From: Tenacibaculum gallaicum
GTDB taxonomy: Bacteria > Bacteroidota > Bacteroidia > Flavobacteriales > Flavobacteriaceae
Direction of reading: 5' to 3'
Length of the DNA: 54,622 nucleotides
Assembly (NCBI RefSeq): GCF_003387615.1
Contig: NZ_QUNS01000010.1
Span: 1-54,622, forward strand
A program made the position numbers and the translations under genes. Below the pieces are notes generated by a model that saw nothing but the letters and a program-made list of their open reading frames with translations, ran no database searches and was not told the origin of the DNA. This document shows, one piece after another, positions 36,846-45,408 of this stretch. Each line of letters opens with the position of its first letter. Positions within the stretch are counted from its first letter, which is position 1.

Positions 36846-38555
36846 TTATTCTTCTACTGCTTCTTTCTTAAGGTTAATAGCATCTATATATCTTTTCAGC
36901 TGTTTTTTAACTACAGGCATTAACAAATATAAACCTACCATGTTAGGGAACACCATTGCAAAAATCATTGCGTCAGAGAAATCCCATATAGACTTCATAC
37001 TAGCCGCAGCTCCGATCACCACAAAAGTTAAAAATAAAAATTTATATGTTAAATCGGCTTTTTTACCTCTACCGAATAAAAACTTCCAAGATTGTAATCC
37101 GTAATAAGACCAAGAAATCATTGTAGACACAGCAAATAGCACTACTGCTACAGTTAAAAACAAATTTGAGTAAGGAATGTAAGCTGCAAATGCTTTAGAA
37201 GTAATTCCTGCCCCTTCGTAAGAAACTCCGTCAATAAGTACAGAACCAGCACCGTCACCACCATATTGAAAAATTGTAGCTCCTGACGCATCTCCTCCAA
37301 AATTAAAAATAATAATAACTAAAGCCGTCATTGTACATATTAATACAGTATCAATAAATGGCTCTAACAATGCTACTAAACCTTCAGAAGCTGAATATTT
37401 TGTTTTTACTGCTGAGTGCGCTATTGAAGCTGAACCTGCTCCTGCTTCGTTTGAGAAAGCTGCTCTTTTAAAACCTACCAATAAAACACCTATAACACCA
37501 CCTACACCAATTGCTGTTGGATTAAAAGCTTCTGTTACAATTAAAGATATAGCATCGTCTATTAAAGAAAAGTTAACTCCTAAAATATATAAACAAGCTA
37601 ATAAATATAACACTGCCATAAAAGGAACTACTTTTTCAGTTACGGAAGCAATTCTTTTGATACCTCCTATAATTATAACACCTACTAAAATGGCTAATAC
37701 TATACCTATGATAGCTCCTGCTGCTGTACTCTCTAAACCTAACAACTCCTTAATCACTATTGTTGCTTGGTTAGACTGAGCAGCATTACCTCCACCAAAA
37801 GAACCTCCAATACAGAAAACAGCAAATGCTCCTGCTGCAATTTTACCTAGAGTCGCAAAACCTTTTTCTTTTAATCCTTTTGATAAATAATACATAGGTC
37901 CTCCGTAGACTGTTCCATCTTCACCCACATCACGATAATGCACTCCTAATGTACATTCAACAAATTTTGTAGACATCCCTAGTAAACCACAGATTATCAT
38001 CCAAAATGTTGCTCCTGGGCCACCTAGAGCAATTGCCAACGCCACTCCTGCAATATTACCATTCCCTACTGTACCAGAAACTGCTGTTGCCAACGCCTGA
38101 AAGTGTGAAACTTCTCCTTCATGGCTTTCATCTCTAATAGTATCTTTAATATCTCCATCAATTTCTAAATCACTATGTAAGCTTTCTATATTTTCTATAT
38201 GCTCTTCAATATCATCAATCTCATTCATATCTACTCCTTGAGCTATCCCATCTTCTCCATATAGCAATTGAGCTCCATGCTTTTCAATATCTTCATATTT
38301 TCCTCTTACAACATTAATCGCAGTAAAGAAATGGCGGATATTAGGAAATCCAAAATAGAGCGTAAAAAAAGCGGCGCTAGCCACTAACAAAATCAATACA
38401 AAAGGGGTTTCAAATACCTGAAAGAAAATTACACTACTAAAAAAATCAGAAATAGGTTTAAAAGCTTCGTCTATTTGTTGATCTAAACCTTTTTCCTGTG
38501 CAAATGTTAACATCGGCGTTATTGAAAACAGCAATGCAAGTAGTTTTTTGTTCAT
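36846..38555 (-). CDS. Alanine/glycine:cation symporter (AGCS family)
   Basis: 569 residues. After an N-terminal signal-like segment (LLALLFSITPMLTFAQ) and one membrane segment there is an acidic insert (about 85-145, with DIEEHIENIESLHSDLEI), then the AGCS core with VSGTVGNGNIAGVALAIALGGPGA and FSNEAGAGSASIAHSA. AGCS proteins import Ala or Gly with Na+ or H+. The acidic insert is typical of Bacteroidetes members and absent from the short bacterial form. It is monocistronic or loosely coupled to the HhH gene downstream. Confidence 0.9.
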   Translation of the reverse strand: MNKKLLALLFSITPMLTFAQEKGLDQQIDEAFKPISDFFSSVIFFQVFETPFVLILLVASAAFFTLYFGFPNIRHFFTAINVVRGKYEDIEKHGAQLLYGEDGIAQGVDMNEIDDIEEHIENIESLHSDLEIDGDIKDTIRDESHEGEVSHFQALATAVSGTVGNGNIAGVALAIALGGPGATFWMIICGLLGMSTKFVECTLGVHYRDVGEDGTVYGGPMYYLSKGLKEKGFATLGKIAAGAFAVFCIGGSFGGGNAAQSNQATIVIKELLGLESTAAGAIIGIVLAILVGVIIIGGIKRIASVTEKVVPFMAVLYLLACLYILGVNFSLIDDAISLIVTEAFNPTAIGVGGVIGVLLVGFKRAAFSNEAGAGSASIAHSAVKTKYSASEGLVALLEPFIDTVLICTMTALVIIIFNFGGDASGATIFQYGGDGAGSVLIDGVSYEGAGITSKAFAAYIPYSNLFLTVAVVLFAVSTMISWSYYGLQSWKFLFGRGKKADLTYKFLFLTFVVIGAAASMKSIWDFSDAMIFAMVFPNMVGLYLLMPVVKKQLKRYIDAINLKKEAVEE

Positions 38556-38640
38556 AATATGTATTTGATTTTTGAATTAGTAGCCCGCAATATCATAAAA
38601 AAATGTACTTACAACAAGTTTTCGTTGTTAAATATAGTTT

Positions 38641-39534
38641 TTACGTTAGTTTTTCTTTAAATTTTTGTAAATCTTCTTGAAATGATTTCGGAGCTAACCC
38701 TAAATATTGCTCAGTTTTTGCTAAATCAAACCCTGTTATCGCTGGGCGTTTAGCTCTTTGATTTAGTTCTTTAGTAGAAATTGGTTTTATCAAGCTTTTA
38801 TCTAGCATAAAAACTTCTGCTATTTGTTGTGCTATTTCATAAATACTCAACATTTTTTTTGAGGAAATATTAAAAACTCCCAATGCTTTTTTATCTATTG
38901 ACAATTTACATGCCAGTGCCAAATCTTCAACATAAGTTGGCATACGAAACTGATCATCTACTATCGTAATTTCTTTCCTATCTTCCAACATTTTCTTCAC
39001 CCACAATACTATATTGCTACGTGACATATTGTATACTTTTCCATACACTAATATGGTACGTAAAATAGTATAATCTATCTTAGACTTGATTAAGGTTTCT
39101 TCTGATCTCAACTTAGAGAGTCCATAATAACTTAACGGATTTGGTTTATCAGTCTCTTTGTATGGACCATCCTTTCCATCAAAAATAAAATCAGTTGAAA
39201 TATGGATTAAATGTGCATTATTTTCTTCAGAATAGTTTTTAAGATATTGAACTACACCTATATTTAGTTTATCACAAGCTTCTTTATTTATTTCACATTC
39301 ATCAACATTAGTCATTGCTGCTGTATTTACAATAACATCTGGTTTATATTCAGACAGTTTTCTGTAGAGCAAAGCTTCGCCTGTAATATCAATTGAAACA
39401 TAATCGAAGTCGTTTCTTCCACTTCTGTTCTTTCCTCTAGAAAAACCTATTACCTGATAATCTTCTTTTAATAAAAGGTTTACTAAAGTTTGCCCAAGTA
39501 AACCATTACTACCAGTTATTACAACTTTCTTCAT
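38641..39534 (-). CDS. RmlD-like NAD(P)-dependent sugar reductase
   Basis: 297 residues of the extended short-chain dehydrogenase family closest to dTDP-4-dehydrorhamnose reductase. The cofactor motif GSNGLLGQ is at the N-terminus, followed by DVIVNTAAMTNVDECE and the catalytic YYGLSK (YxxxK). No other rhamnose genes are nearby, so the substrate is uncertain. The start overlaps the stop of the K+ channel gene by one base. Confidence 0.85.
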   Translation of the reverse strand: MKKVVITGSNGLLGQTLVNLLLKEDYQVIGFSRGKNRSGRNDFDYVSIDITGEALLYRKLSEYKPDVIVNTAAMTNVDECEINKEACDKLNIGVVQYLKNYSEENNAHLIHISTDFIFDGKDGPYKETDKPNPLSYYGLSKLRSEETLIKSKIDYTILRTILVYGKVYNMSRSNIVLWVKKMLEDRKEITIVDDQFRMPTYVEDLALACKLSIDKKALGVFNISSKKMLSIYEIAQQIAEVFMLDKSLIKPISTKELNQRAKRPAITGFDLAKTEQYLGLAPKSFQEDLQKFKEKLT

Positions 39535-40538
39535 TAAAAAATCCTTCTTAGTGTTTCTATTTGTTCAGGTCGACCTAATACAATTAAATTCCCTCCTGCT
39601 TCTAACTTCACAGAAGCCTCTGGGTTGATGATGTAATCTTTACCTGGAGTGCGATAGCCTATTACTGTACATCCTGTTTTTTTTCGTAAGTCCAAATCTA
39701 AAATTGTTCTATCAAGGTATTTTTCAGGCAGACCATTAATAGCAACTTCTTCTAAATTCGCAGTCGTTTCTCCTTCAATAGTCAATCTATCAACAAATTC
39801 AATAACATCTGGGGTAACCACTAAAGACGCCATGTGTGAACCTCCTAATTTATCAGGCATTATCACATTATCTGCTCCAGCTATTTTTAGTTTACTATAC
39901 GAAGTTTCTTTTGATGCTCTACTAATTACTTTACAGTTTTTATTCAACTGTTTTGCCGTTAATACTACAAACAAATTATCAGCATCAGAAGGTAAAGCGG
40001 TTATTAAATTTTTAGCTTTCATAATACCAGCTCTTAATAAAGTTTCATCGAGCGTTGCATCGCCTTGAATAGTTAACACTCCTTTCTCATCTAATTGCCT
40101 GACTATTTCATCGAACTTTTCAACTATGACAACTTGCTTTTTGTAATTCTTTAATTTTGAAATAGCTTGTTTACCGTTTCTTCCATAACCACACACGATA
40201 GTATGCCCTTTTAATTGTTCTATTTTTTTTTGCACTTTTTTTACTTTTAGTTGATGGAAAAATTGTCCACTAATTAAATACTCTGAAAATGAAGAAACCG
40301 CATAACCAAAAATAAACAAGCTGGATATTATTAATCCGATGGTAAACAATTTTTCTCCTGTCCCAAATGGATGCACTTCTCCGAAACCAATAGTACTAAT
40401 AGTTATAATTGTCATATATAAAGCATCTATTAGAGAATAGCCAAAAAACACTATATAACCTAACACTCCTACTGAAACAATCAATACAGAATAAGTTATA
40501 GCTTTATATAATCTTGACTTAAATATGGTGTTTATCAT
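39534..40538 (-). CDS. Potassium channel with RCK (TrkA-N) domain
   Basis: 334 residues: two membrane helices around a pore loop with filter TIGFGEVHP (about 10-80), then RCK N domain (VCGYGRNGKQAI, Rossmann fold) and an RCK C domain in the last 80 residues. It is a prokaryotic two-helix K+ channel of the MthK type. It overlaps the PspC gene by four bases (ATGA type) and the next gene by one, so translation is coupled. Confidence 0.9.
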   Translation of the reverse strand: MINTIFKSRLYKAITYSVLIVSVGVLGYIVFFGYSLIDALYMTIITISTIGFGEVHPFGTGEKLFTIGLIISSLFIFGYAVSSFSEYLISGQFFHQLKVKKVQKKIEQLKGHTIVCGYGRNGKQAISKLKNYKKQVVIVEKFDEIVRQLDEKGVLTIQGDATLDETLLRAGIMKAKNLITALPSDADNLFVVLTAKQLNKNCKVISRASKETSYSKLKIAGADNVIMPDKLGGSHMASLVVTPDVIEFVDRLTIEGETTANLEEVAINGLPEKYLDRTILDLDLRKKTGCTVIGYRTPGKDYIINPEASVKLEAGGNLIVLGRPEQIETLRRIF

Positions 40539-40762
40539 AAATCAAAAACAGAAGTTCTTTTAGTATAAATCATATCTTTTAACCTCAGTAGAAAGGCCAT
40601 AGTTAAGTACAGCCCAAAAGACAAACCAACTGTTACAAATGATATGTATATAAAAAACAAACGTACATTAGTCGCTCGCATACCTAAACGGTCTGCAAAC
40701 CTAGAAGACACATTAAAACCATGTCGTTCAAAAAAATGTCGTACGGAATGGATAAATTTCAT
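40535..40762 (-). CDS. PspC-domain membrane protein
   Basis: 75 residues matching the PspC domain: basic N-terminal part (SVRHFFERHGFNVSSRFADR), LGMRATNVRL, and one long hydrophobic stretch (LFFIYISFVTVGLSFGLYLT). It is a small stress-envelope type protein, without the usual PspA partner nearby. The start overlaps the methyltransferase stop by one base. Confidence 0.8.
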   Translation of the reverse strand: MKFIHSVRHFFERHGFNVSSRFADRLGMRATNVRLFFIYISFVTVGLSFGLYLTMAFLLRLKDMIYTKRTSVFDL

Positions 40763-41586
40763 TACACTATTTTTTTCAAGATATAAAAATTCTCGTTTAA
40801 AATTAAATCTTTTTCTAACTTCACCTCATTATTATATTTTTTTGAAAGACTAAAGTAGTCTTGATGATTTGCCAATATATAGTTTTTGCTTCCGCTATAA
40901 AAACCATCTTCAATCGTCTGCCAATCCGATGCTTCGGTTTTCACCATTTCTTTATTACAAAAGTCAAGTAACTTTTTAAAACCCTCAGATTTTTTTAAGC
41001 CTTTTTGAAAAGAAGCACTACCTATATAATCTCCTTTTTCTTGGATTCTTGAAAAAAACTCAAAAAGTTTCTCAGTATCCTTTCTCGATAAAAAAAACAG
41101 TACTCCTTCTATTAAAACAAATGAGGTTTTATTTTTTTTAATCGACTTGATCGTTTTTAACAATGTTTCTGCATAATCCTTACTAAAGTCAACCCCAAGA
41201 AAATGAATTGTTCTTTCAGGTAGCTTACTCATCTTTATAAACTCTTGTATCTTGCTTTGTTTATAATTGATTATCTCCTCTTTATCAATTTCTATATTAA
41301 TTATATTTTCATCTAATAAAAAAGGATACATACTAAAACCACACCCGAAATTAATAACTACACCAGGCTTTAACCTTTCAATCTCCTCTAAAAAGAATCG
41401 ATTTCTTAAACAATGTGCCGAAACTTCTTCTACACAAACTTGATTAAGATACTTTTCCACTAAGGCATCTGTCCGAGAGTTATTCCAAAGTTGCGCATAA
41501 ACATCCTTACTCAAGACTTTATTCAAAGACCTGAATGTTGATGTAACAAATGCTGTTTCGTGTATTTCTATACCTAGACTACTCAT
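40762..41586 (-). CDS. LCM-family class I SAM-dependent methyltransferase
   Basis: About 274 residues. SRTDALVEKYL and VVINFGCGFSMYPFLL resemble the leucine carboxyl methyltransferase (LCM/PPM1) family, with FVLIEGVLFFLSRKDTEKLF following. Bacterial members methylate small molecules or polyketide-type acids; the substrate here is unknown. I prefer the ATG at 41586 (MSSLGIEIHETAF); a TTG at 41625 would add 13 residues. Confidence 0.75.
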   Translation of the reverse strand: MSSLGIEIHETAFVTSTFRSLNKVLSKDVYAQLWNNSRTDALVEKYLNQVCVEEVSAHCLRNRFFLEEIERLKPGVVINFGCGFSMYPFLLDENIINIEIDKEEIINYKQSKIQEFIKMSKLPERTIHFLGVDFSKDYAETLLKTIKSIKKNKTSFVLIEGVLFFLSRKDTEKLFEFFSRIQEKGDYIGSASFQKGLKKSEGFKKLLDFCNKEMVKTEASDWQTIEDGFYSGSKNYILANHQDYFSLSKKYNNEVKLEKDLILNENFYILKKIV

Positions 41587-41654
41587 TAACACGCAAGATA
41601 CTATTTTCAGTTTATTTGTTAACAATCCCTACTTCAAAATAAATTTGGTTTTGG

Positions 41655-41662
41655 TAACTTTG
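41655..41662 (+). promoter_or_regulatory. -7 box of uvrA
   Basis: TAACTTTG fits TAnnTTTG and lies about 24 bases before the uvrA start. A -33 element is not clear. No LexA-like box is obvious, but none is well defined for this phylum. Confidence 0.5.
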
Positions 41663-41685
41663 CTGTTTTTGGTAAAATCCTCACT

Positions 41686-44511
41686 TTGAAAGAACAAGAA
41701 TACATAGAAGTTTACGGAGCCCGTGCTCACAATTTAAAAAATATTGATGTTAAAATCCCTCGTGAAAAACTCGTTGTGATTACTGGTTTGAGTGGAAGTG
41801 GAAAGTCTTCGTTAGCATTTGACACAATTTACGCTGAAGGACAACGTCGCTATATTGAAACATTTTCTGCCTACGCACGTCAGTTTTTAGGTGGATTAGA
41901 GCGTCCTGATGTTGATAAAATTGATGGACTTTCGCCTGTAATTTCTATTGAACAAAAAACAACGAATAAAAGCCCACGTTCCACTGTAGGAACTATTACC
42001 GAAATCTACGACTTTCTCCGTTTGTTATTTTCTCGCGCGGCTGATGCTTACTCATACAATACAGGTGAAAAAATGGTAAGCTATTCCGACGAACAAATCA
42101 AAAACTTAATTTTAAAAGATTTTAACGGGAAACGTATTGCTATTCTTGCCCCTATAATCAAATCGAGGAAAGGACACTACCGTGAATTGTTCGAACAAAT
42201 TTCTAAACAAGGATTTGTTCGCGTTCGTGTAGACGGCAAAATTCGTGAAATTGAAAAAGGCATGAAACTCGACCGTTATAAAACTCACGATATTGAAGTG
42301 GTTATAGATCGTTTAGTTGTGAATGACGCTGCTGAAAAACGCTTAGAAGAAACTATTAAAACCGCTTTGTATACTGGTGATAATATTTTAATGGTTATTG
42401 ATGTTGATGATGAAAAACCTCGTTATTTCAGTCGTGAATTGATGTGTCCAACTTCAGGAATCGCTTATCCAAATCCTGAACCAAACACCTTTTCATTTAA
42501 CTCACCAAAAGGTGCATGTTCTCACTGTAACGGATTAGGAATTACTAATGAAATTAATAATCAAAAAGTTATTCCAGACGATAGTATTTCAATTAAAAAT
42601 GGAGGAATTGTTCCTTTAGGAGAGCAAAAAAATAGTTGGATTTTTAAACAACTACAAACTATTGCTGAACGTTATAGTTTCAAATTAACTGATTCAATAA
42701 GAAGTATTCCTAAAGAAGCCATGGAGATTATTCTTCACGGCGGAAAAGAAAAATTTGAAATACAATCCAAAACTGCTGGAGTTACTAGAAATTATGAAAT
42801 TGATTTTGAAGGAATTATTGCCTTTATTGAAAATCAATATAAAAATTCAGAAAGCACTTCTATCAAACGCTGGGCTAAAGGTTTTATGGATGAAGTTTCC
42901 TGCTCAGTTTGTGACGGAAAACGGTTAAAAAAAGAAGCTCTTCATTTTAAAATCACTGATAAAAACATTAGTGACTTAGCTCAAATGGATGTTTTGGAGT
43001 TAGCTATCTGGTTTCAAGAAGTCGATACAAAATTATCAGAAAAACAATTAACTATTGCTACTGAAATTTTAAAAGAGATCCGTACTCGTATTCAGTTCTT
43101 ACTGGATGTTGGATTAGATTACCTCACATTAGACCGTACTTCTAAATCACTATCTGGTGGTGAAGCTCAACGTATTCGTTTAGCAACACAAATAGGTTCA
43201 CAACTTGTAGGTGTTTTATATATTTTAGATGAGCCAAGTATTGGCTTACATCAGCGTGATAATCAAAAATTAATTGACTCTTTAATTAAACTTCGTGATG
43301 TTGGTAATTCTGTTTTAGTTGTTGAGCACGACGAAGATATGATCAAAAACGCCGATTTTGTTTTAGATATCGGTCCAGGCGCAGGTCGTCATGGTGGAGA
43401 AATTGTTAGCGAGGGTAATTTTGATGATTTAAAAAGTCACAATACACTTACTGCTGATTATTTATCTAGAAGAAAAGAAATTGAAGTTCCCCAAAAACGC
43501 CGTGTAGGAAATGGAAAAACAATTTCTTTAAAAGGAGCTTCAGGGAATAATTTAAAAAATGTTTCCGTTGAATTTCCTTTAGGGAAAATGATTTGCGTTA
43601 CAGGAGTTTCTGGTAGTGGAAAATCTACTTTAATTAACGAAACCCTCTACCCTATTTTAAACGCGCATATTTATCGTGGAGTAAAAAAGCCGATGCCTTA
43701 TAAAAAAATTGAGGGCTTAGAGCATGTTGATAAAGTTATTGATATTGATCAGTCTCCTATTGGCAGAACTCCACGCTCCAATCCTGCTACTTACACTGGA
43801 GTGTTTAGTGAAATACGTAGTTTATTTGCAAAAACTCCAGAAGCATCGATTCGAGGTTACAAACCTGGTCGTTTTAGCTTTAATGTAAAAGGAGGACGTT
43901 GTGAAACCTGCCAAGGCGGTGGTGTTCGTGTTATTGAAATGAATTTTTTACCCGATGTTCATGTAGAATGTGAAACCTGCCAAGGAAAACGTTTTAACCG
44001 AGAAACATTAGAGATTCGTTATAAAGGAAAGTCTATTTCAGACATTTTAGAAATGACGATTAACGAAGCTACAGCCTTTTTTGAACATATTCCTAAAATA
44101 TATAGAAAATTAAAAACAATTAAAGATGTTGGTTTAGGGTATATCACTCTTGGTCAACAATCCACTACACTATCAGGTGGTGAAGCGCAACGTATTAAAT
44201 TAGCGTCCGAATTATCAAAAAGAGACACTGGTAATACGTTTTATATTCTTGATGAACCAACTACAGGATTGCATTTTGAAGACATTCGTGTTTTAATGGA
44301 TGTTTTAAATAAATTAGCTGATAAAGGAAATACTGTATTAATTATTGAGCATAACTTGGATGTTATTAAACTTGCCGATTATATTATTGATATTGGTATG
44401 GAAGGTGGTAAAAAAGGTGGTAAATTACTAACTTCTGGAACTCCTGAAGAAGTTTCTAAACACAAAAAAAGCTACACAGCGAAATTCCTAAAAAAAGAGT
44501 TAAAAAAGTAA
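41686..44511 (+). CDS. uvrA: Excinuclease ABC subunit UvrA
   Basis: 941 residues: two ABC ATPase modules with Walker A GLSGSGKSS (about 31) and GVSGSGKST (about 645), signature motifs LSGGEAQRIRLA and LSGGEAQRIKLA, and three zinc pairs such as CSHCNGLG, CSVCDGKR and CETCQGGG. It finds DNA damage in nucleotide excision repair. Translation seems to begin with TTG; the product then starts KEQEYIEVYGARAHNLKNI. Confidence 0.98.
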   Translation: MKEQEYIEVYGARAHNLKNIDVKIPREKLVVITGLSGSGKSSLAFDTIYAEGQRRYIETFSAYARQFLGGLERPDVDKIDGLSPVISIEQKTTNKSPRSTVGTITEIYDFLRLLFSRAADAYSYNTGEKMVSYSDEQIKNLILKDFNGKRIAILAPIIKSRKGHYRELFEQISKQGFVRVRVDGKIREIEKGMKLDRYKTHDIEVVIDRLVVNDAAEKRLEETIKTALYTGDNILMVIDVDDEKPRYFSRELMCPTSGIAYPNPEPNTFSFNSPKGACSHCNGLGITNEINNQKVIPDDSISIKNGGIVPLGEQKNSWIFKQLQTIAERYSFKLTDSIRSIPKEAMEIILHGGKEKFEIQSKTAGVTRNYEIDFEGIIAFIENQYKNSESTSIKRWAKGFMDEVSCSVCDGKRLKKEALHFKITDKNISDLAQMDVLELAIWFQEVDTKLSEKQLTIATEILKEIRTRIQFLLDVGLDYLTLDRTSKSLSGGEAQRIRLATQIGSQLVGVLYILDEPSIGLHQRDNQKLIDSLIKLRDVGNSVLVVEHDEDMIKNADFVLDIGPGAGRHGGEIVSEGNFDDLKSHNTLTADYLSRRKEIEVPQKRRVGNGKTISLKGASGNNLKNVSVEFPLGKMICVTGVSGSGKSTLINETLYPILNAHIYRGVKKPMPYKKIEGLEHVDKVIDIDQSPIGRTPRSNPATYTGVFSEIRSLFAKTPEASIRGYKPGRFSFNVKGGRCETCQGGGVRVIEMNFLPDVHVECETCQGKRFNRETLEIRYKGKSISDILEMTINEATAFFEHIPKIYRKLKTIKDVGLGYITLGQQSTTLSGGEAQRIKLASELSKRDTGNTFYILDEPTTGLHFEDIRVLMDVLNKLADKGNTVLIIEHNLDVIKLADYIIDIGMEGGKKGGKLLTSGTPEEVSKHKKSYTAKFLKKELKK

Positions 44512-44600
44512 GATTACAATATTTCTCACACACATACAACTTATTTTTTATATATTTTTTTTGATTTTAAATTAATTTATATAAATTTATGAGCTGGTTT

Positions 44601-44630
44601 TTTGAAAAAAGAATCAATTAAATAGTATTC
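44601..44630 (+). promoter_or_regulatory. Putative promoter of the response regulator gene
   Basis: TTTG (44601-44604), 18 bp, then TAGTATTC (44623-44630), a degenerate TAnnTTTG, followed by CCCCCG. The spacing fits the Bacteroidetes sigma factor. The gap 44512-44649 otherwise holds only AT-rich DNA. Confidence 0.4.
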
Positions 44631-44649
44631 CCCCCGAAATTATTTAAAC

Positions 44650-45333
44650 ATGAGAAAAGAAAAACAATCTGCTTTATTAGCAGATAATTGCCCACTTATT
44701 TGCGAAACGTACAAGAACATAATATCTAAAATAGCTAGGCTAAATCCTAATTTTAACTTTAACACGGACATTACCTACAATTGTAATGGAGCTTATGATA
44801 TTATAAAAAAGACAATTGAAAAAGAAACTTCTCTCAACTTTGTTGTTTTAGACTTAAAACTTTCTCCTGCTAAGAGTAGAAAAATATTATCTGGGGAAGA
44901 TCTAGGACTTTTAATAAGAAAGTTACTTCCAAACACAAAGCTGATTGTTTCAACTGATTGTAATGACAATTACAGAATCCACAATATTTTTAAAAGCTTA
45001 AACCCTGAAGGTTTTCTTGTTAAAAGTGATTTAACTTCAAAAGAGTTAAAAAACGCTATAAAAAATGTAACAAACAACATTCCTTATTATAGCAAAACTG
45101 TCTTAAGCCTTTTAAGAAAAGAAGTTTCCAACAACTTTTCCATTGATTCGATAGATCGACAAATTCTATACGAACTTTCATTAGGCTCTAAAATGAAAGA
45201 TATGCCTAATTTTATACCTCTTTCTGCAGCTAGCATTGAAAAACGTAAACGACATTTAAAAAAAGTTTTCAATGTTAAAGCTAAAGGAGACAGAGAGTTA
45301 ATATTAATAGCCAAAGAAAAGGGCTTCATTTAA
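44650..45333 (+). CDS. Response regulator with LuxR-like C-terminus
   Basis: 227 residues. A receiver domain (about 8-135) has the phosphoacceptor Asp in FVVLDLKLSPAK, Ser/Thr in LIVSTDCND and Lys in GFLVKSDLT. The C-terminal part (SIDSIDRQILYELSLGSK then LSAASIEKRKRHLKKVF) is a LuxR/GerE-type helix-turn-helix. No histidine kinase is in the window, so it may pair with a distant one. Its place at the head of the peptide locus makes it a candidate regulator of the peptide genes. Confidence 0.8.
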   Translation: MRKEKQSALLADNCPLICETYKNIISKIARLNPNFNFNTDITYNCNGAYDIIKKTIEKETSLNFVVLDLKLSPAKSRKILSGEDLGLLIRKLLPNTKLIVSTDCNDNYRIHNIFKSLNPEGFLVKSDLTSKELKNAIKNVTNNIPYYSKTVLSLLRKEVSNNFSIDSIDRQILYELSLGSKMKDMPNFIPLSAASIEKRKRHLKKVFNVKAKGDRELILIAKEKGFI

Positions 45334-45408
45334 AAAAACAACAATTACGGTTTTCCCTTACTTTTTTTATGGTTTTTTATATGAAAAAATAATTATCAAA
45401 ATATAGCT

